Of a stretch of DNA of 5,127 nucleotides, positions 1-5,127 are shown one piece after another. The DNA comes from Granulosicoccaceae bacterium. GTDB lineage: Bacteria; Pseudomonadota; Gammaproteobacteria; DAOVJZ01. The stretch is taken from the NCBI GenBank assembly GCA_030632035.1, contig DAOVJZ010000135.1, positions 1 to 5,127 of the forward strand. Direction: 5' to 3'. The notes under the pieces were generated by a model that did not search any database, was not told the origin of the DNA, and saw nothing but the letters and a program-made list of their open reading frames with translations. Numbering within the stretch: position 1 is the first letter of the stretch; each line of letters begins with the position of its first letter. Position numbers and translations under genes: made by a program.

Positions 1-627
1 ATACCGACACTCAGCCCCTACCTCACACCATTAATACTGGCACCTCTGATTAAAAACTACCCTCAACTGGAACTGGTACTTATAGAGGAAACAACTAGCA
101 CTCTGGAAGATCGTCTCAGAAATCATGATATTGATGTTGCTTTGCTTGCTACTCCACTAAAGGAAGAAGGCTTAGTAGAGCATCAACTTTTTGATGAACC
201 TTTCTGGCTTATTCACCCCAAGAATCATCCGCTTTATACCAAGGAAGAAATTACCCGATCAGATCTTGCAGACCTCGATATTTTATTGCTTTCAGAAATG
301 CACTGCCTTTCAAAACAGGTGATGAAAGTGTGTCGTTTGAAAGAACGACGTGAGGGAATCATGGAATCATTGGGTGCTTTTACACTTGAGACATTAGTGC
401 AGTTAGTTGCGGCAGGTTACGGTTGTACGCTGGTGCCGGCACTTTCAGTACATGGTGGCTGGATGATCGCATCCGGTGTTATCGCTCGACAACTGGATGT
501 GCCTGAGGCTAAAAGACGTATCCGCATGGTTTATCGAAAAAGTTTTCCTCAACCACAAACGCTCAAAGTATTGGCGGAAGTCATCAATAACAATCTACCA
601 AATACAGTTCACCTGGTTTCCAGGTAA
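1..627 (+). CDS. oxyR: OxyR, LysR-family hydrogen peroxide sensor and regulator (C-terminal part, cut at left edge)
   Basis: This is the regulatory domain of a LysR-type regulator, read in frame from base 1 to a TAA at 625-627 (208 residues). It opens with IPTLSPYL, which aligns with E. coli OxyR residue 98 onward, so about 97 residues including the winged-helix DNA-binding domain lie outside the window. The decisive mark is HCLSKQVMKVC: two cysteines nine residues apart (codons at 304-306 and 331-333) that fall at E. coli C199 and C208, the pair that forms the peroxide-induced disulfide. T100, T129 and H198 equivalents are also present, and FTLETLVQLVAAGYG matches the family's SLETL segment. 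In the family, oxidised OxyR activates catalase, peroxidase and thiol-repair genes in the cytoplasm. Oddities: Lys replaces D202, two extra residues lie between C208 and LETL, and an additional Cys follows GYG. It converges on rnhB and is not part of the lipid A operon. Confidence 0.93.
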   Translation: MPTLSPYLTPLILAPLIKNYPQLELVLIEETTSTLEDRLRNHDIDVALLATPLKEEGLVEHQLFDEPFWLIHPKNHPLYTKEEITRSDLADLDILLLSEMHCLSKQVMKVCRLKERREGIMESLGAFTLETLVQLVAAGYGCTLVPALSVHGGWMIASGVIARQLDVPEAKRRIRMVYRKSFPQPQTLKVLAEVINNNLPNTVHLVSR

Positions 628-628
628 C
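607..628. terminator. Short hairpin between converging oxyR and rnhB; possible 3'-end structure
   Basis: ACCTGG (611-616) and CCAGGT (620-625) form a perfect 6-bp stem with a TTT loop. GTT (607-609) and AAC (626-628) can extend it to 9 bp around one bulged C. It covers the oxyR stop codon and sits 9 bp past the rnhB stop, so it could cap transcripts from both sides. No T-tract follows on either strand, so it is not a canonical intrinsic terminator. A role in stabilising 3' ends or no role at all is equally possible. Confidence 0.35.
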
Positions 629-637
629 AGTCACACC

Positions 638-1249
638 TTAAGTCGTTTGATTCTCCAGAGCTTTCCTTACAGGCCCGAAGGATCTCCGATGTATAGGTGT
701 TACACCTAATTCGATTAAAGCATCTCTGTGAGCTTTTGTCGGGTAGCCTTTATGTCCAGCCAAACCGTAACCAGGGTATAACGCATCAAGCTCTACCATT
801 TCGTTATCACGACTAACCTTGGCAATTATTGATGCGGCACTAATGGCAGGTACAAGGCCATCCCCTTTTATTATAGCCTCTGCGCTACATATTAAATCTG
901 GGCAACGATTCCCATCTATTAATGCGTGTTTTGGAGATGGTGATAACCCAGACACCGCACGCTGCATAGCCAACATGGTTGCCTGTAAGATATTAATTTT
1001 ATCAATTTCTTCAACCTCCGCCCGACCGATTGACCACGCAAGGGAGTTTTCCTTGATAAGCACTGACAGTTCTTCCCGACGTTTTTCAGATAATTTTTTT
1101 GAATCCATCAAACCTTCTATAGGGTGATCTGGGTCAAGTATTACCGCCGCCGTTACCACCGGCCCAGCCAAAGGGCCACGCCCTACCTCATCAACTCCAG
1201 CGACTAAAAGCTGGTTAGCTTTTTCACTTAAAATGAACTGATTACTCAT
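638..1249 (-). CDS. rnhB: Ribonuclease HII
   Basis: RNase HII cuts the RNA strand of RNA/DNA hybrids and nicks at single ribonucleotides misincorporated in DNA, starting ribonucleotide excision repair in the cytoplasm. From the ATG at 1249 the protein has 203 residues, the usual family size. The metal-binding carboxylates are visible: D20 and E21 in GVDEVGRGPLAGPVV, D112 in LIDGNRCP and D130 in IKGDG, each four residues beyond its E. coli counterpart (D16, E17, D108, D126). DSKKLSEKRR, HKGYPT and HRRSFGPV near the C-terminus are also typical. An in-frame TTG at 1270 would add seven residues and overlap the lpxB stop by four bases (TTGA). I prefer the ATG because AAAAGGA lies 11 bp before it and the shorter N-terminus fits homologues better. 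It is the last gene of the minus-strand cluster. The usual downstream neighbour, dnaE, is absent. Confidence 0.96.
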   Translation of the reverse strand: MSNQFILSEKANQLLVAGVDEVGRGPLAGPVVTAAVILDPDHPIEGLMDSKKLSEKRREELSVLIKENSLAWSIGRAEVEEIDKINILQATMLAMQRAVSGLSPSPKHALIDGNRCPDLICSAEAIIKGDGLVPAISAASIIAKVSRDNEMVELDALYPGYGLAGHKGYPTKAHRDALIELGVTPIHRRSFGPVRKALENQTT

Positions 1250-1260
1250 ATTATTGTTTA

Positions 1261-1267
1261 TCCTTTT
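1261..1267 (-). promoter_or_regulatory. Likely ribosome binding site for the rnhB ATG start
   Basis: On the minus strand AAAAGGA ends 11 bp before the ATG at 1249, a slightly long but usable spacing. It overlaps the last codons of lpxB and the alternative TTG start at 1270, and it is the main reason for choosing the ATG. Ribosomes finishing lpxB would stop directly on it, which favours coupled translation. Confidence 0.5.
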
Positions 1268-2421
1268 CAACCACTTTTTCCAATTAACCCTAAAATGGCA
1301 TCAGCAGCTTTGTGACTGGCATCTTGTTTGAGTGATTGATGGATATCATTAAAACGATGATGAATGTTTTTTATTTGTTTTGGATTTTTGAAATATGCAA
1401 GTACTGCACGTCCAAGATTATCCGGTGTCGCTTCATGTTGAATATATTCAGGCACCAGGCTTTCACCGGCTAAAAGGTTGGGTAATGAAACATTTTTCAC
1501 TTTTACCAGCCATTTCGCAATCCAGTACGTTATGGGAGATAACTTATAAGCCACAACCATAGGTTTTTTTAATAACATGGCCTCAAGTGCTGCGGTACCT
1601 GATGCAAGCAACACCACATCAGCGGAAGCCATTACCTCACGTGATTGTCCATCGACCAATTTTAGAGATGGAGCATCACTAGTGTTTCTTAATATTTCTT
1701 CGAATTGTTGGCGTCTGTTTATATTGGCTAAAGGGACTATAACCTCCAGGTTCGGCAATTGCTTTTTCAGCCACTTAACGGCTTCAAGAAATGGCTCACT
1801 CAGATATTGCAATTCATTCGATCGACTTCCTGGAAGCAATGCCAACACTTCACTCTCTAGCGGTAACGATAAGTTCTTCCTTGCAGCATTTTTATCGCTT
1901 TGCAGTGGAATGATGTCTGCGAGAGGGTGGCCAACAAAGCTGACGGGGACACGGTGTTTTTTATAGAATTCTGCCTCAAATGGAAAAAGAGTAAGCACCA
2001 GATCAGTACATTTATAAATATTTTTTACCCGACCCTGTCGCCATGCCCATACTGACGGACTGACATAATGCACAGTTTTTATATCAGCATCATGCAATCT
2101 CTGCTCAAGCCCAAGATTAAAGTCAGGTGCGTCGATACCAATAAATACATCAGGGGGATTATTTTTAAAATGTTCTGCGAGTTTCTGACGAATGCCGTAA
2201 AGTTCTCGATATCGGCCAAGAACTTCCACAATGCCCATGACTGAAAGACGATCCATAGGGAAAAGGCTTTTTGCACCCTGCTCTATCATTGCAGGCCCTG
2301 CAATACCTTCAAATATAGAATCAGGGTATCGTAGTTTAATGGAGGCTATAAGACTTGCACCAAGCAAATCACCCGAAGCTTCACCGGCAACAATCCCGAA
2401 ACGCAGCGGTTTATTGCTCAT
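1267..2421 (-). CDS. lpxB: Lipid-A-disaccharide synthase
   Basis: LpxB is a GT19-family glycosyltransferase acting at the inner face of the cytoplasmic membrane. It joins 2,3-diacylglucosamine-1-phosphate (lipid X) to UDP-2,3-diacylglucosamine, giving the beta-1,6 lipid A disaccharide. The 384-residue product is close to the 382 of E. coli and aligns end to end. Landmarks are VAGEASGD (11-18), the hydrophobic patch VMGIVEVLGR (61-70), GIDAPDFN (95-102, with D97 at the site of an essential family Asp), SPSVWAWRQ (121-129), LLPGSR (195-200), LLASGTAALEAML (271-283) and SLPNLLAGE (312-320). The start is ATG. It has no good Shine-Dalgarno sequence, and the 21-bp gap to lpxA is almost filled by an inverted repeat, so initiation probably depends on ribosomes arriving from lpxA (inference). 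The stop sits just before or within the start region of rnhB. Confidence 0.98.
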   Translation of the reverse strand: MSNKPLRFGIVAGEASGDLLGASLIASIKLRYPDSIFEGIAGPAMIEQGAKSLFPMDRLSVMGIVEVLGRYRELYGIRQKLAEHFKNNPPDVFIGIDAPDFNLGLEQRLHDADIKTVHYVSPSVWAWRQGRVKNIYKCTDLVLTLFPFEAEFYKKHRVPVSFVGHPLADIIPLQSDKNAARKNLSLPLESEVLALLPGSRSNELQYLSEPFLEAVKWLKKQLPNLEVIVPLANINRRQQFEEILRNTSDAPSLKLVDGQSREVMASADVVLLASGTAALEAMLLKKPMVVAYKLSPITYWIAKWLVKVKNVSLPNLLAGESLVPEYIQHEATPDNLGRAVLAYFKNPKQIKNIHHRFNDIHQSLKQDASHKAADAILGLIGKSG

Positions 2422-2423
2422 AC

Positions 2424-2442
2424 GTTATACACTGCGTACAAC
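2424..2442 (-). other. Hairpin filling the lpxA-lpxB intercistronic gap
   Basis: In the minus-strand transcript GUUGUAC, a five-base loop GCAGU, then GUAUAAC can form a 7-bp stem with one G-U wobble. It occupies 19 of the 21 bases between the lpxA stop and the lpxB ATG and ends two bases before that ATG. The wobble pairs only in the RNA of the gene strand; the opposite strand has an A-C mismatch there. No T-tract follows, so it is not a terminator. It could hinder independent ribosome entry at lpxB and enforce coupling to lpxA. The stem is short and may be chance. Confidence 0.4.
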
Positions 2443-3213
2443 CTAGCGGACAATCCCACGGGTCACTCGCTGCAAAAAATTAAGCAGTTGAGCGATTTCC
2501 GGACAATCATTTGCCATCGGTTCCAGTTTCTTGACTGCATTATCCAGAGTTAAGTTTGATCGGTATATAATTCTGTAGGCTTTCCTCAACTGACGAATGG
2601 TTTCACTGGTAAAACCACGACGTTTCAAGCCTTCAACATTAAGACCATGGGGTTTTGCCATATGGCCCGAAATCATAGTGAACGGTAAGACATCCTTAGA
2701 AATCACGCTATTCATGGCGGTAAAACAATGTGCGCCAACTTTGCAAAACTGATGCACCAAAGTAAACCCACCCAAAATAGAGAAGTCTTCCACCTCAACA
2801 TGCCCAGCCAGAGTGACGCTATTGGCAAAAATGGCATCGTTACCAATTTGGCAATCATGCGCTATATGCACATAGGCCATGACCAAATTATCATTGCCTA
2901 TGCGAGTCACCCCGGTATCCTGAACAGTCCCTCGACTGATTGTGCAGTTTTCCCGGATCACATTGCGATCACCGATTTCCAGACGGGTAGGTTCTCCATC
3001 ATATTTTTTATCTTGCGGGTCACAGCCTACTGACGCAAAAGCAAATATTTTGTTCTCACACCCGATAACAGTTGGCCCACCTATAACGACATGCGGTCCA
3101 ATTTCTGTACCTTTCCCAACAGTCACACCCGCGCCAATAACGGTAAAAGGACCCACACTCACGTCATCAGCAAGTTCAGCGGAAGGATCGATAAGTGCCT
3201 GGGGATGAATCAA
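2443..3213 (-). CDS. lpxA: UDP-N-acetylglucosamine 3-O-acyltransferase (first step of lipid A synthesis)
   Basis: LpxA moves a (3R)-hydroxyacyl chain from acyl carrier protein to the 3-OH of UDP-GlcNAc in the cytoplasm. The 256 residues contain the hexapeptide-repeat left-handed beta helix over about the first 180 (isoleucine- and valine-rich repeats such as VSVGPFTVIGAGVTVG) and a C-terminal helical part beginning near GLKRRGF (195-201). The catalytic His is H119 in HIAHDC, matching E. coli H125. LGGFTLVHQFC (147-157) and GEPTRLEIG (73-81) are family signatures. Aligning from the catalytic His puts M167 at the hydrocarbon-ruler position, Gly173 in E. coli (C14) and Met169 in P. aeruginosa (C10), so a C10 preference is predicted. 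The start is TTG: it is the only start between an in-frame TAA 24 bases upstream and the first family residues, and it has GAGG ahead of it. Length and N-terminus resemble the Pseudomonas form. Confidence 0.98.
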   Translation of the reverse strand: MIHPQALIDPSAELADDVSVGPFTVIGAGVTVGKGTEIGPHVVIGGPTVIGCENKIFAFASVGCDPQDKKYDGEPTRLEIGDRNVIRENCTISRGTVQDTGVTRIGNDNLVMAYVHIAHDCQIGNDAIFANSVTLAGHVEVEDFSILGGFTLVHQFCKVGAHCFTAMNSVISKDVLPFTMISGHMAKPHGLNVEGLKRRGFTSETIRQLRKAYRIIYRSNLTLDNAVKKLEPMANDCPEIAQLLNFLQRVTRGIVR

Positions 3214-3223
3214 ACCGGGATTA

Positions 3224-3227
3224 CCTC
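3224..3227 (-). promoter_or_regulatory. Ribosome binding site that fixes the lpxA TTG start
   Basis: GAGG on the minus strand lies 10 bp before the TTG at 3213. No ATG or GTG in the lpxA frame occurs between the upstream in-frame TAA and the conserved N-terminus, so this site together with the TTG sets the start. A transcript from the candidate promoter next to it would begin at or almost on this GAGG, leaving a leader of only about 14 bases. Confidence 0.6.
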
Positions 3228-3233
3228 GAAAAA

Positions 3234-3262
3234 CTTATAAAGTGTAACCATAATATTGTCAG
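3234..3262 (-). promoter_or_regulatory. Candidate sigma70-type promoter for lpxA-lpxB-rnhB
   Basis: In the 70-bp fabZ-lpxA gap, the largest in the cluster, the minus strand reads CTGACA (3262-3257), a 17-bp spacer, then TATAAG (3239-3234). Each hexamer matches five of six consensus positions at the optimal spacing. Transcription would start near 3226-3227, on the lpxA ribosome binding site. This would give lpxA, lpxB and rnhB a supply separate from the upstream operon promoters. It is called from sequence only; AT-rich gaps can produce such matches by chance. Confidence 0.5.
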
Positions 3263-3283
3263 ACTAATTTCCTGTACTTACAA

Positions 3284-3739
3284 TCAGGCTTCACGTTCTG
3301 CACACATCAGTTCAGCGGTACAAACCACTTCACCATCCACGGATGCCACACCATTAAATTTCCAGACACCTCGTTTGGTTTTTATAATATCAACTTCAAG
3401 CTTTAGTTGGTCGCCGGGTATAACAGGCCGTTTAAATCTCACGCCATCAACACCAACCAGATAGTACAATGAATCTTCATCTGGCACCTTCCCATTGGTA
3501 CGAAATGCCAAAATTCCGGTTGCCTGCGCTAGCGATTCAATAATCAATACGCCTGGCATAACTTCTTTATTTGGGAAGTGTCCCTGAAAATGGGGTTCGT
3601 TATAGGTAACATTTTTGTAACCTACCAATCGCTCGCCAACGATGCATTCTGTTACCCGGTCGATTAGTAAAAATGGATAGCGATGGGGTAAATGCTCCAG
3701 TATTTCGTAGATATCAAGTGTGCTTGATGAATTATCCAA
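3284..3739 (-). CDS. fabZ: (3R)-hydroxyacyl-[acyl-carrier-protein] dehydratase
   Basis: FabZ removes water from (3R)-hydroxyacyl-ACP to give trans-2-enoyl-ACP in each round of type II fatty acid elongation in the cytoplasm. It uses the same hydroxyacyl-ACP pool that LpxA and LpxD consume, so its position between them links phospholipid and lipid A supply. The product has 151 residues, the same as E. coli, with a hot-dog fold. Signatures are LPHRYPFLLIDRV (17-29), NEPHFQGHFP (47-56, catalytic H54), MPGVLIIESLAQATG (61-75, catalytic E68) and RFKRPVIPGDQ (101-111). The start is TTG: an in-frame TGA lies only 12 bases upstream and no ATG or GTG precedes the conserved core. The ribosome site is weak (GAGA about 7 bp ahead). 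It lies 45 bp after lpxD and 70 bp before lpxA. Confidence 0.97.
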   Translation of the reverse strand: MDNSSSTLDIYEILEHLPHRYPFLLIDRVTECIVGERLVGYKNVTYNEPHFQGHFPNKEVMPGVLIIESLAQATGILAFRTNGKVPDEDSLYYLVGVDGVRFKRPVIPGDQLKLEVDIIKTKRGVWKFNGVASVDGEVVCTAELMCAEREA

Positions 3740-3765
3740 TGCGGTTTCTCAACTTAGTTTTTTGT

Positions 3766-3798
3766 AATCAGGTAAATAGGAGTTCTAATTACCTGGTT
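3766..3798. repeat. Inverted repeat spanning the lpxD stop codon and the lpxD-fabZ gap
   Basis: AATCAGGTAA (3766-3775) and TTACCTGGTT (3789-3798) are complementary at nine of ten positions, around a 13-base centre. The left arm is in the 45-bp gap and the right arm covers the last codons of lpxD. The one mismatch would be a G-U pair only in RNA from the strand opposite the genes, which argues against a selected RNA hairpin in the operon transcript. No T-tract follows on the gene strand. A processing or stability element is possible, but so is chance. Confidence 0.35.
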
Positions 3799-4813
3799 TA
3801 TCTTGATCAATCTTCTTTTCTATAGCCTTTATTTTTCTCGCCATGTCATCAAGCTGTTTTAACCTGACAAAATTACGGTGCCATTTTTTATTTTCTTCCA
3901 ATGGCGTCCCTGACGAATAAACACCAGGCTTTGTAATTTCCTGAGAAACGTGTGACATGCCAGTTATAGTGACATTATCCGTGATTTCAAGGTGACCGAC
4001 AATGCCAACACAACCACCAATAGCGCACTGTTTACCAATTTTAGCGCTTCCGGCAATTGCCGTGCAGGCTGCAATAGCGGTATCTGCGCCTATTATAACG
4101 TTGTGGCCAATCTGAATTAAATTATCAAGTTTTACACCATTCTCTATAACTGTATTTTCGATTGCGCCCCGGTCTACTGTGCTATTAGCACCAATTTCCA
4201 CATCGTCACCAATGAGCACGCTTCCTACCTGAGGAACTTTATTCCATCGACCATTATCATTCGCTAAACCAAATCCATCAGCCCCTATGACCACTCCAGG
4301 ATGAAGTGTCACTCTGTTGCCAATTTTAACATCATGACAAACGGTTACATTAGCAACCAATTTACAGTCTTCACCTAGTGAAACATTTTGACCAACAACA
4401 CAACCTGGACCAAGCTCACAACCTGCTGCGATAGTGACGCCATCTTCAACTACACATTGGGGGCCCACATATACATCAGGGTGAATTTGACTATCGGGAT
4501 CGACAATAGCGCTGGAATGAACACCACCTTCTTTAGGCTCTCTTGGATTCAACCAGGCAACTACTTGCGCAAAAGCAATGTGAGAATTTTTAACAATTAT
4601 GCCATTTACAGAAAGGTCGTCCGCAAAGGTCTCATCAATAATGACTGCTGATGCATTGGTATTGTCAAGAAGATCGCGGTATTTCGGATCATGAAGGAAA
4701 GCAATATCACCTTCGCCAGCATTGGCCAGAGTCGCTACTCGAAAAATTTCACAATCAGCATCTCCAGAAACCTGGACACCTAATCGATCCGCTAATTCAC
4801 CCAGAGTAACCAT
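3785..4813 (-). CDS. lpxD: UDP-3-O-acylglucosamine N-acyltransferase (third step of lipid A synthesis)
   Basis: LpxD adds a second (3R)-hydroxyacyl chain from acyl carrier protein to the free 2-amine that LpxC exposes on UDP-3-O-acylglucosamine, in the cytoplasm. The 342 residues (E. coli 341) show three parts: an N-terminal uridine-binding domain to about residue 95 (AFLHDPKYR at 38-46), a left-handed beta helix of hexapeptide repeats from about 100 to 305, and a helical tail near 307-340 (LDDMARKIKAIEKKI). The catalytic His is H237 in QIGHNV (E. coli H239). GADGFG (178-183) and PGVYSSGTPL (296-305) are family marks. Position 288, which aligns with the E. coli ruler residue M290, is His. The start is ATG, 12 bp after the skp stop, with no clear Shine-Dalgarno sequence but a very A-rich leader, so coupling to skp is likely (inference). 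Confidence 0.98.
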   Translation of the reverse strand: MVTLGELADRLGVQVSGDADCEIFRVATLANAGEGDIAFLHDPKYRDLLDNTNASAVIIDETFADDLSVNGIIVKNSHIAFAQVVAWLNPREPKEGGVHSSAIVDPDSQIHPDVYVGPQCVVEDGVTIAAGCELGPGCVVGQNVSLGEDCKLVANVTVCHDVKIGNRVTLHPGVVIGADGFGLANDNGRWNKVPQVGSVLIGDDVEIGANSTVDRGAIENTVIENGVKLDNLIQIGHNVIIGADTAIAACTAIAGSAKIGKQCAIGGCVGIVGHLEITDNVTITGMSHVSQEITKPGVYSSGTPLEENKKWHRNFVRLKQLDDMARKIKAIEKKIDQDKPGN

Positions 4814-4825
4814 GGTTCAACTTTT

Positions 4826-5127
4826 TTATTTTTTAGTGGACTGTTTAAATTCCTGCTTCAGGCGCCCAACTACTTTATCTGTGATATCAATACGGTCAGC
4901 CGCATAAACCACCCCGTCACTAACAACCAGGTCGTATTTTTCTTTTTTTGAAATATCCACTATCACTTCATATACACGGCGACGTAATTTATCAAAAGAT
5001 TCGTTTCTTCGAATATTAAGATCTTCACGGAATTCTTCCTGCTCCCGCTTAATATCACGCTTGCGTGAAATGATATCGCGTTCTAATTTACGCCGTTCTG
5101 ATTCACTCATTATGGCGCCATCACGCG
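4826..5127 (-). CDS. skp: Skp/OmpH periplasmic chaperone (C-terminal part, cut at right edge)
   Basis: Skp is a periplasmic trimer that holds unfolded outer membrane proteins on their way to the BAM complex, with long helical arms around a small beta-strand body. The window contains about the last 99 residues. The reading frame stays open through the window edge (RDGAI precedes the first Met at 5110), so that Met is internal and the gene continues outside; the signal peptide is not visible. The visible part begins with a long, highly charged helix rich in Arg, Lys and Glu (ERRKLERDI, REQEEFREDL), the arm region. It ends with YDLVVSDGVVYAADRIDITDKVV, the body segment, which matches the FDMVI...DIT pattern of Skp homologues. 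Its place just before lpxD, where bamA-skp-lpxD is standard, supports the call. It ends in lysines and a TAA within an A-rich run that forms the lpxD leader. Confidence 0.92.
   Translation of the reverse strand, partial: RDGAIMSESERRKLERDIISRKRDIKREQEEFREDLNIRRNESFDKLRRRVYEVIVDISKKEKYDLVVSDGVVYAADRIDITDKVVGRLKQEFKQSTKK

Noticed and set aside
819..1127. 102-codon open frame on the plus strand, antisense to rnhB
   Set aside because: It lies wholly inside rnhB, which has all catalytic residues. The translation matches no family I recognise and reads as a mirror of the real gene.
2079..2276. 65-codon minus-strand open frame within lpxB in another frame
   Set aside because: The lpxB frame is intact and conserved across this stretch. 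The overlapping product has no recognisable motif.
2728..3208. Plus-strand open frames opposite lpxA
   Set aside because: They are fully antisense to a well-conserved gene, and the Pro/Thr-rich translation is what reversed hexapeptide-repeat codons give.
3195..3464. Plus-strand open frame across the lpxA start, the fabZ-lpxA gap and the fabZ end
   Set aside because: It is mostly antisense to fabZ, low in complexity (Ser/Thr-rich) and has no visible ribosome site. The gap is better explained by the lpxA promoter and ribosome site.
2443..4813. Hexapeptide repeats in lpxA and lpxD as a sign of gene duplication within the window
   Set aside because: LpxA and LpxD are ancient paralogous beta-helix families, each with its own catalytic His context and length. 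This is normal for the cluster, not a recent duplication.
4821..4837. T-rich run on the plus strand between lpxD and skp, resembling a terminator tail
   Set aside because: There is no adjacent hairpin and no plus-strand gene. On the gene strand it is the A-rich end of skp and the leader of lpxD.
5108..5110. ATG at 5110 as the start of a small complete 94-residue protein
   Set aside because: The frame stays open to the window edge with residues that fit the Skp family (DGAI before MSESE), so this Met is internal to a truncated gene.

Overview
This window is a chromosomal segment from a Gram-negative bacterium, most likely a gammaproteobacterium. It carries the envelope cluster skp-lpxD-fabZ-lpxA-lpxB-rnhB, all on the minus strand, in the order typical of Gammaproteobacteria. 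Protein motifs lean towards Pseudomonas-like or marine relatives rather than enterics: LpxA in particular reads closer to the Pseudomonas form. Base composition is moderately AT-rich by eye (not computed). I cannot name a genus.

Layout. Positions 1-627 (+) hold the C-terminal two thirds of OxyR, the thiol-based peroxide sensor; its DNA-binding domain lies outside the left edge. Ten bases later, rnhB (RNase HII) ends on the opposite strand, so the two genes converge tail to tail, with a short hairpin over the oxyR stop codon. Rightward, and therefore upstream in the operon, come lpxB, lpxA, fabZ, lpxD and the C-terminal half of skp/ompH, which runs off the right edge. Intergenic gaps in the cluster are 12 to 70 bp, or about 20 bp or an overlap at lpxB-rnhB depending on the rnhB start. 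No gap reaches 300 bp.

How the genes work together. LpxA, LpxD and LpxB catalyse the first, third and fifth steps of lipid A synthesis. LpxC and LpxH or LpxI, encoded elsewhere, catalyse the steps between. FabZ draws on the same (3R)-hydroxyacyl-ACP pool for fatty acid synthesis that LpxA and LpxD use for lipid A. Skp escorts outer membrane proteins across the periplasm. RnhB is a housekeeping ribonucleotide-repair enzyme that commonly rides in this operon.

I see no mobile element, CRISPR array, tRNA, rRNA or defence system, and no previously undescribed system. The points worth a second look are small. LpxA has a Met at the acyl-chain ruler position, which predicts C10 selectivity. LpxD has a His where E. 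coli has its ruler Met. A good sigma70-like promoter lies in the fabZ-lpxA gap. fabZ and lpxA both start with TTG. A hairpin fills the lpxA-lpxB gap. The OxyR redox loop is atypical, and the usual rnhB-dnaE continuation is replaced by oxyR.
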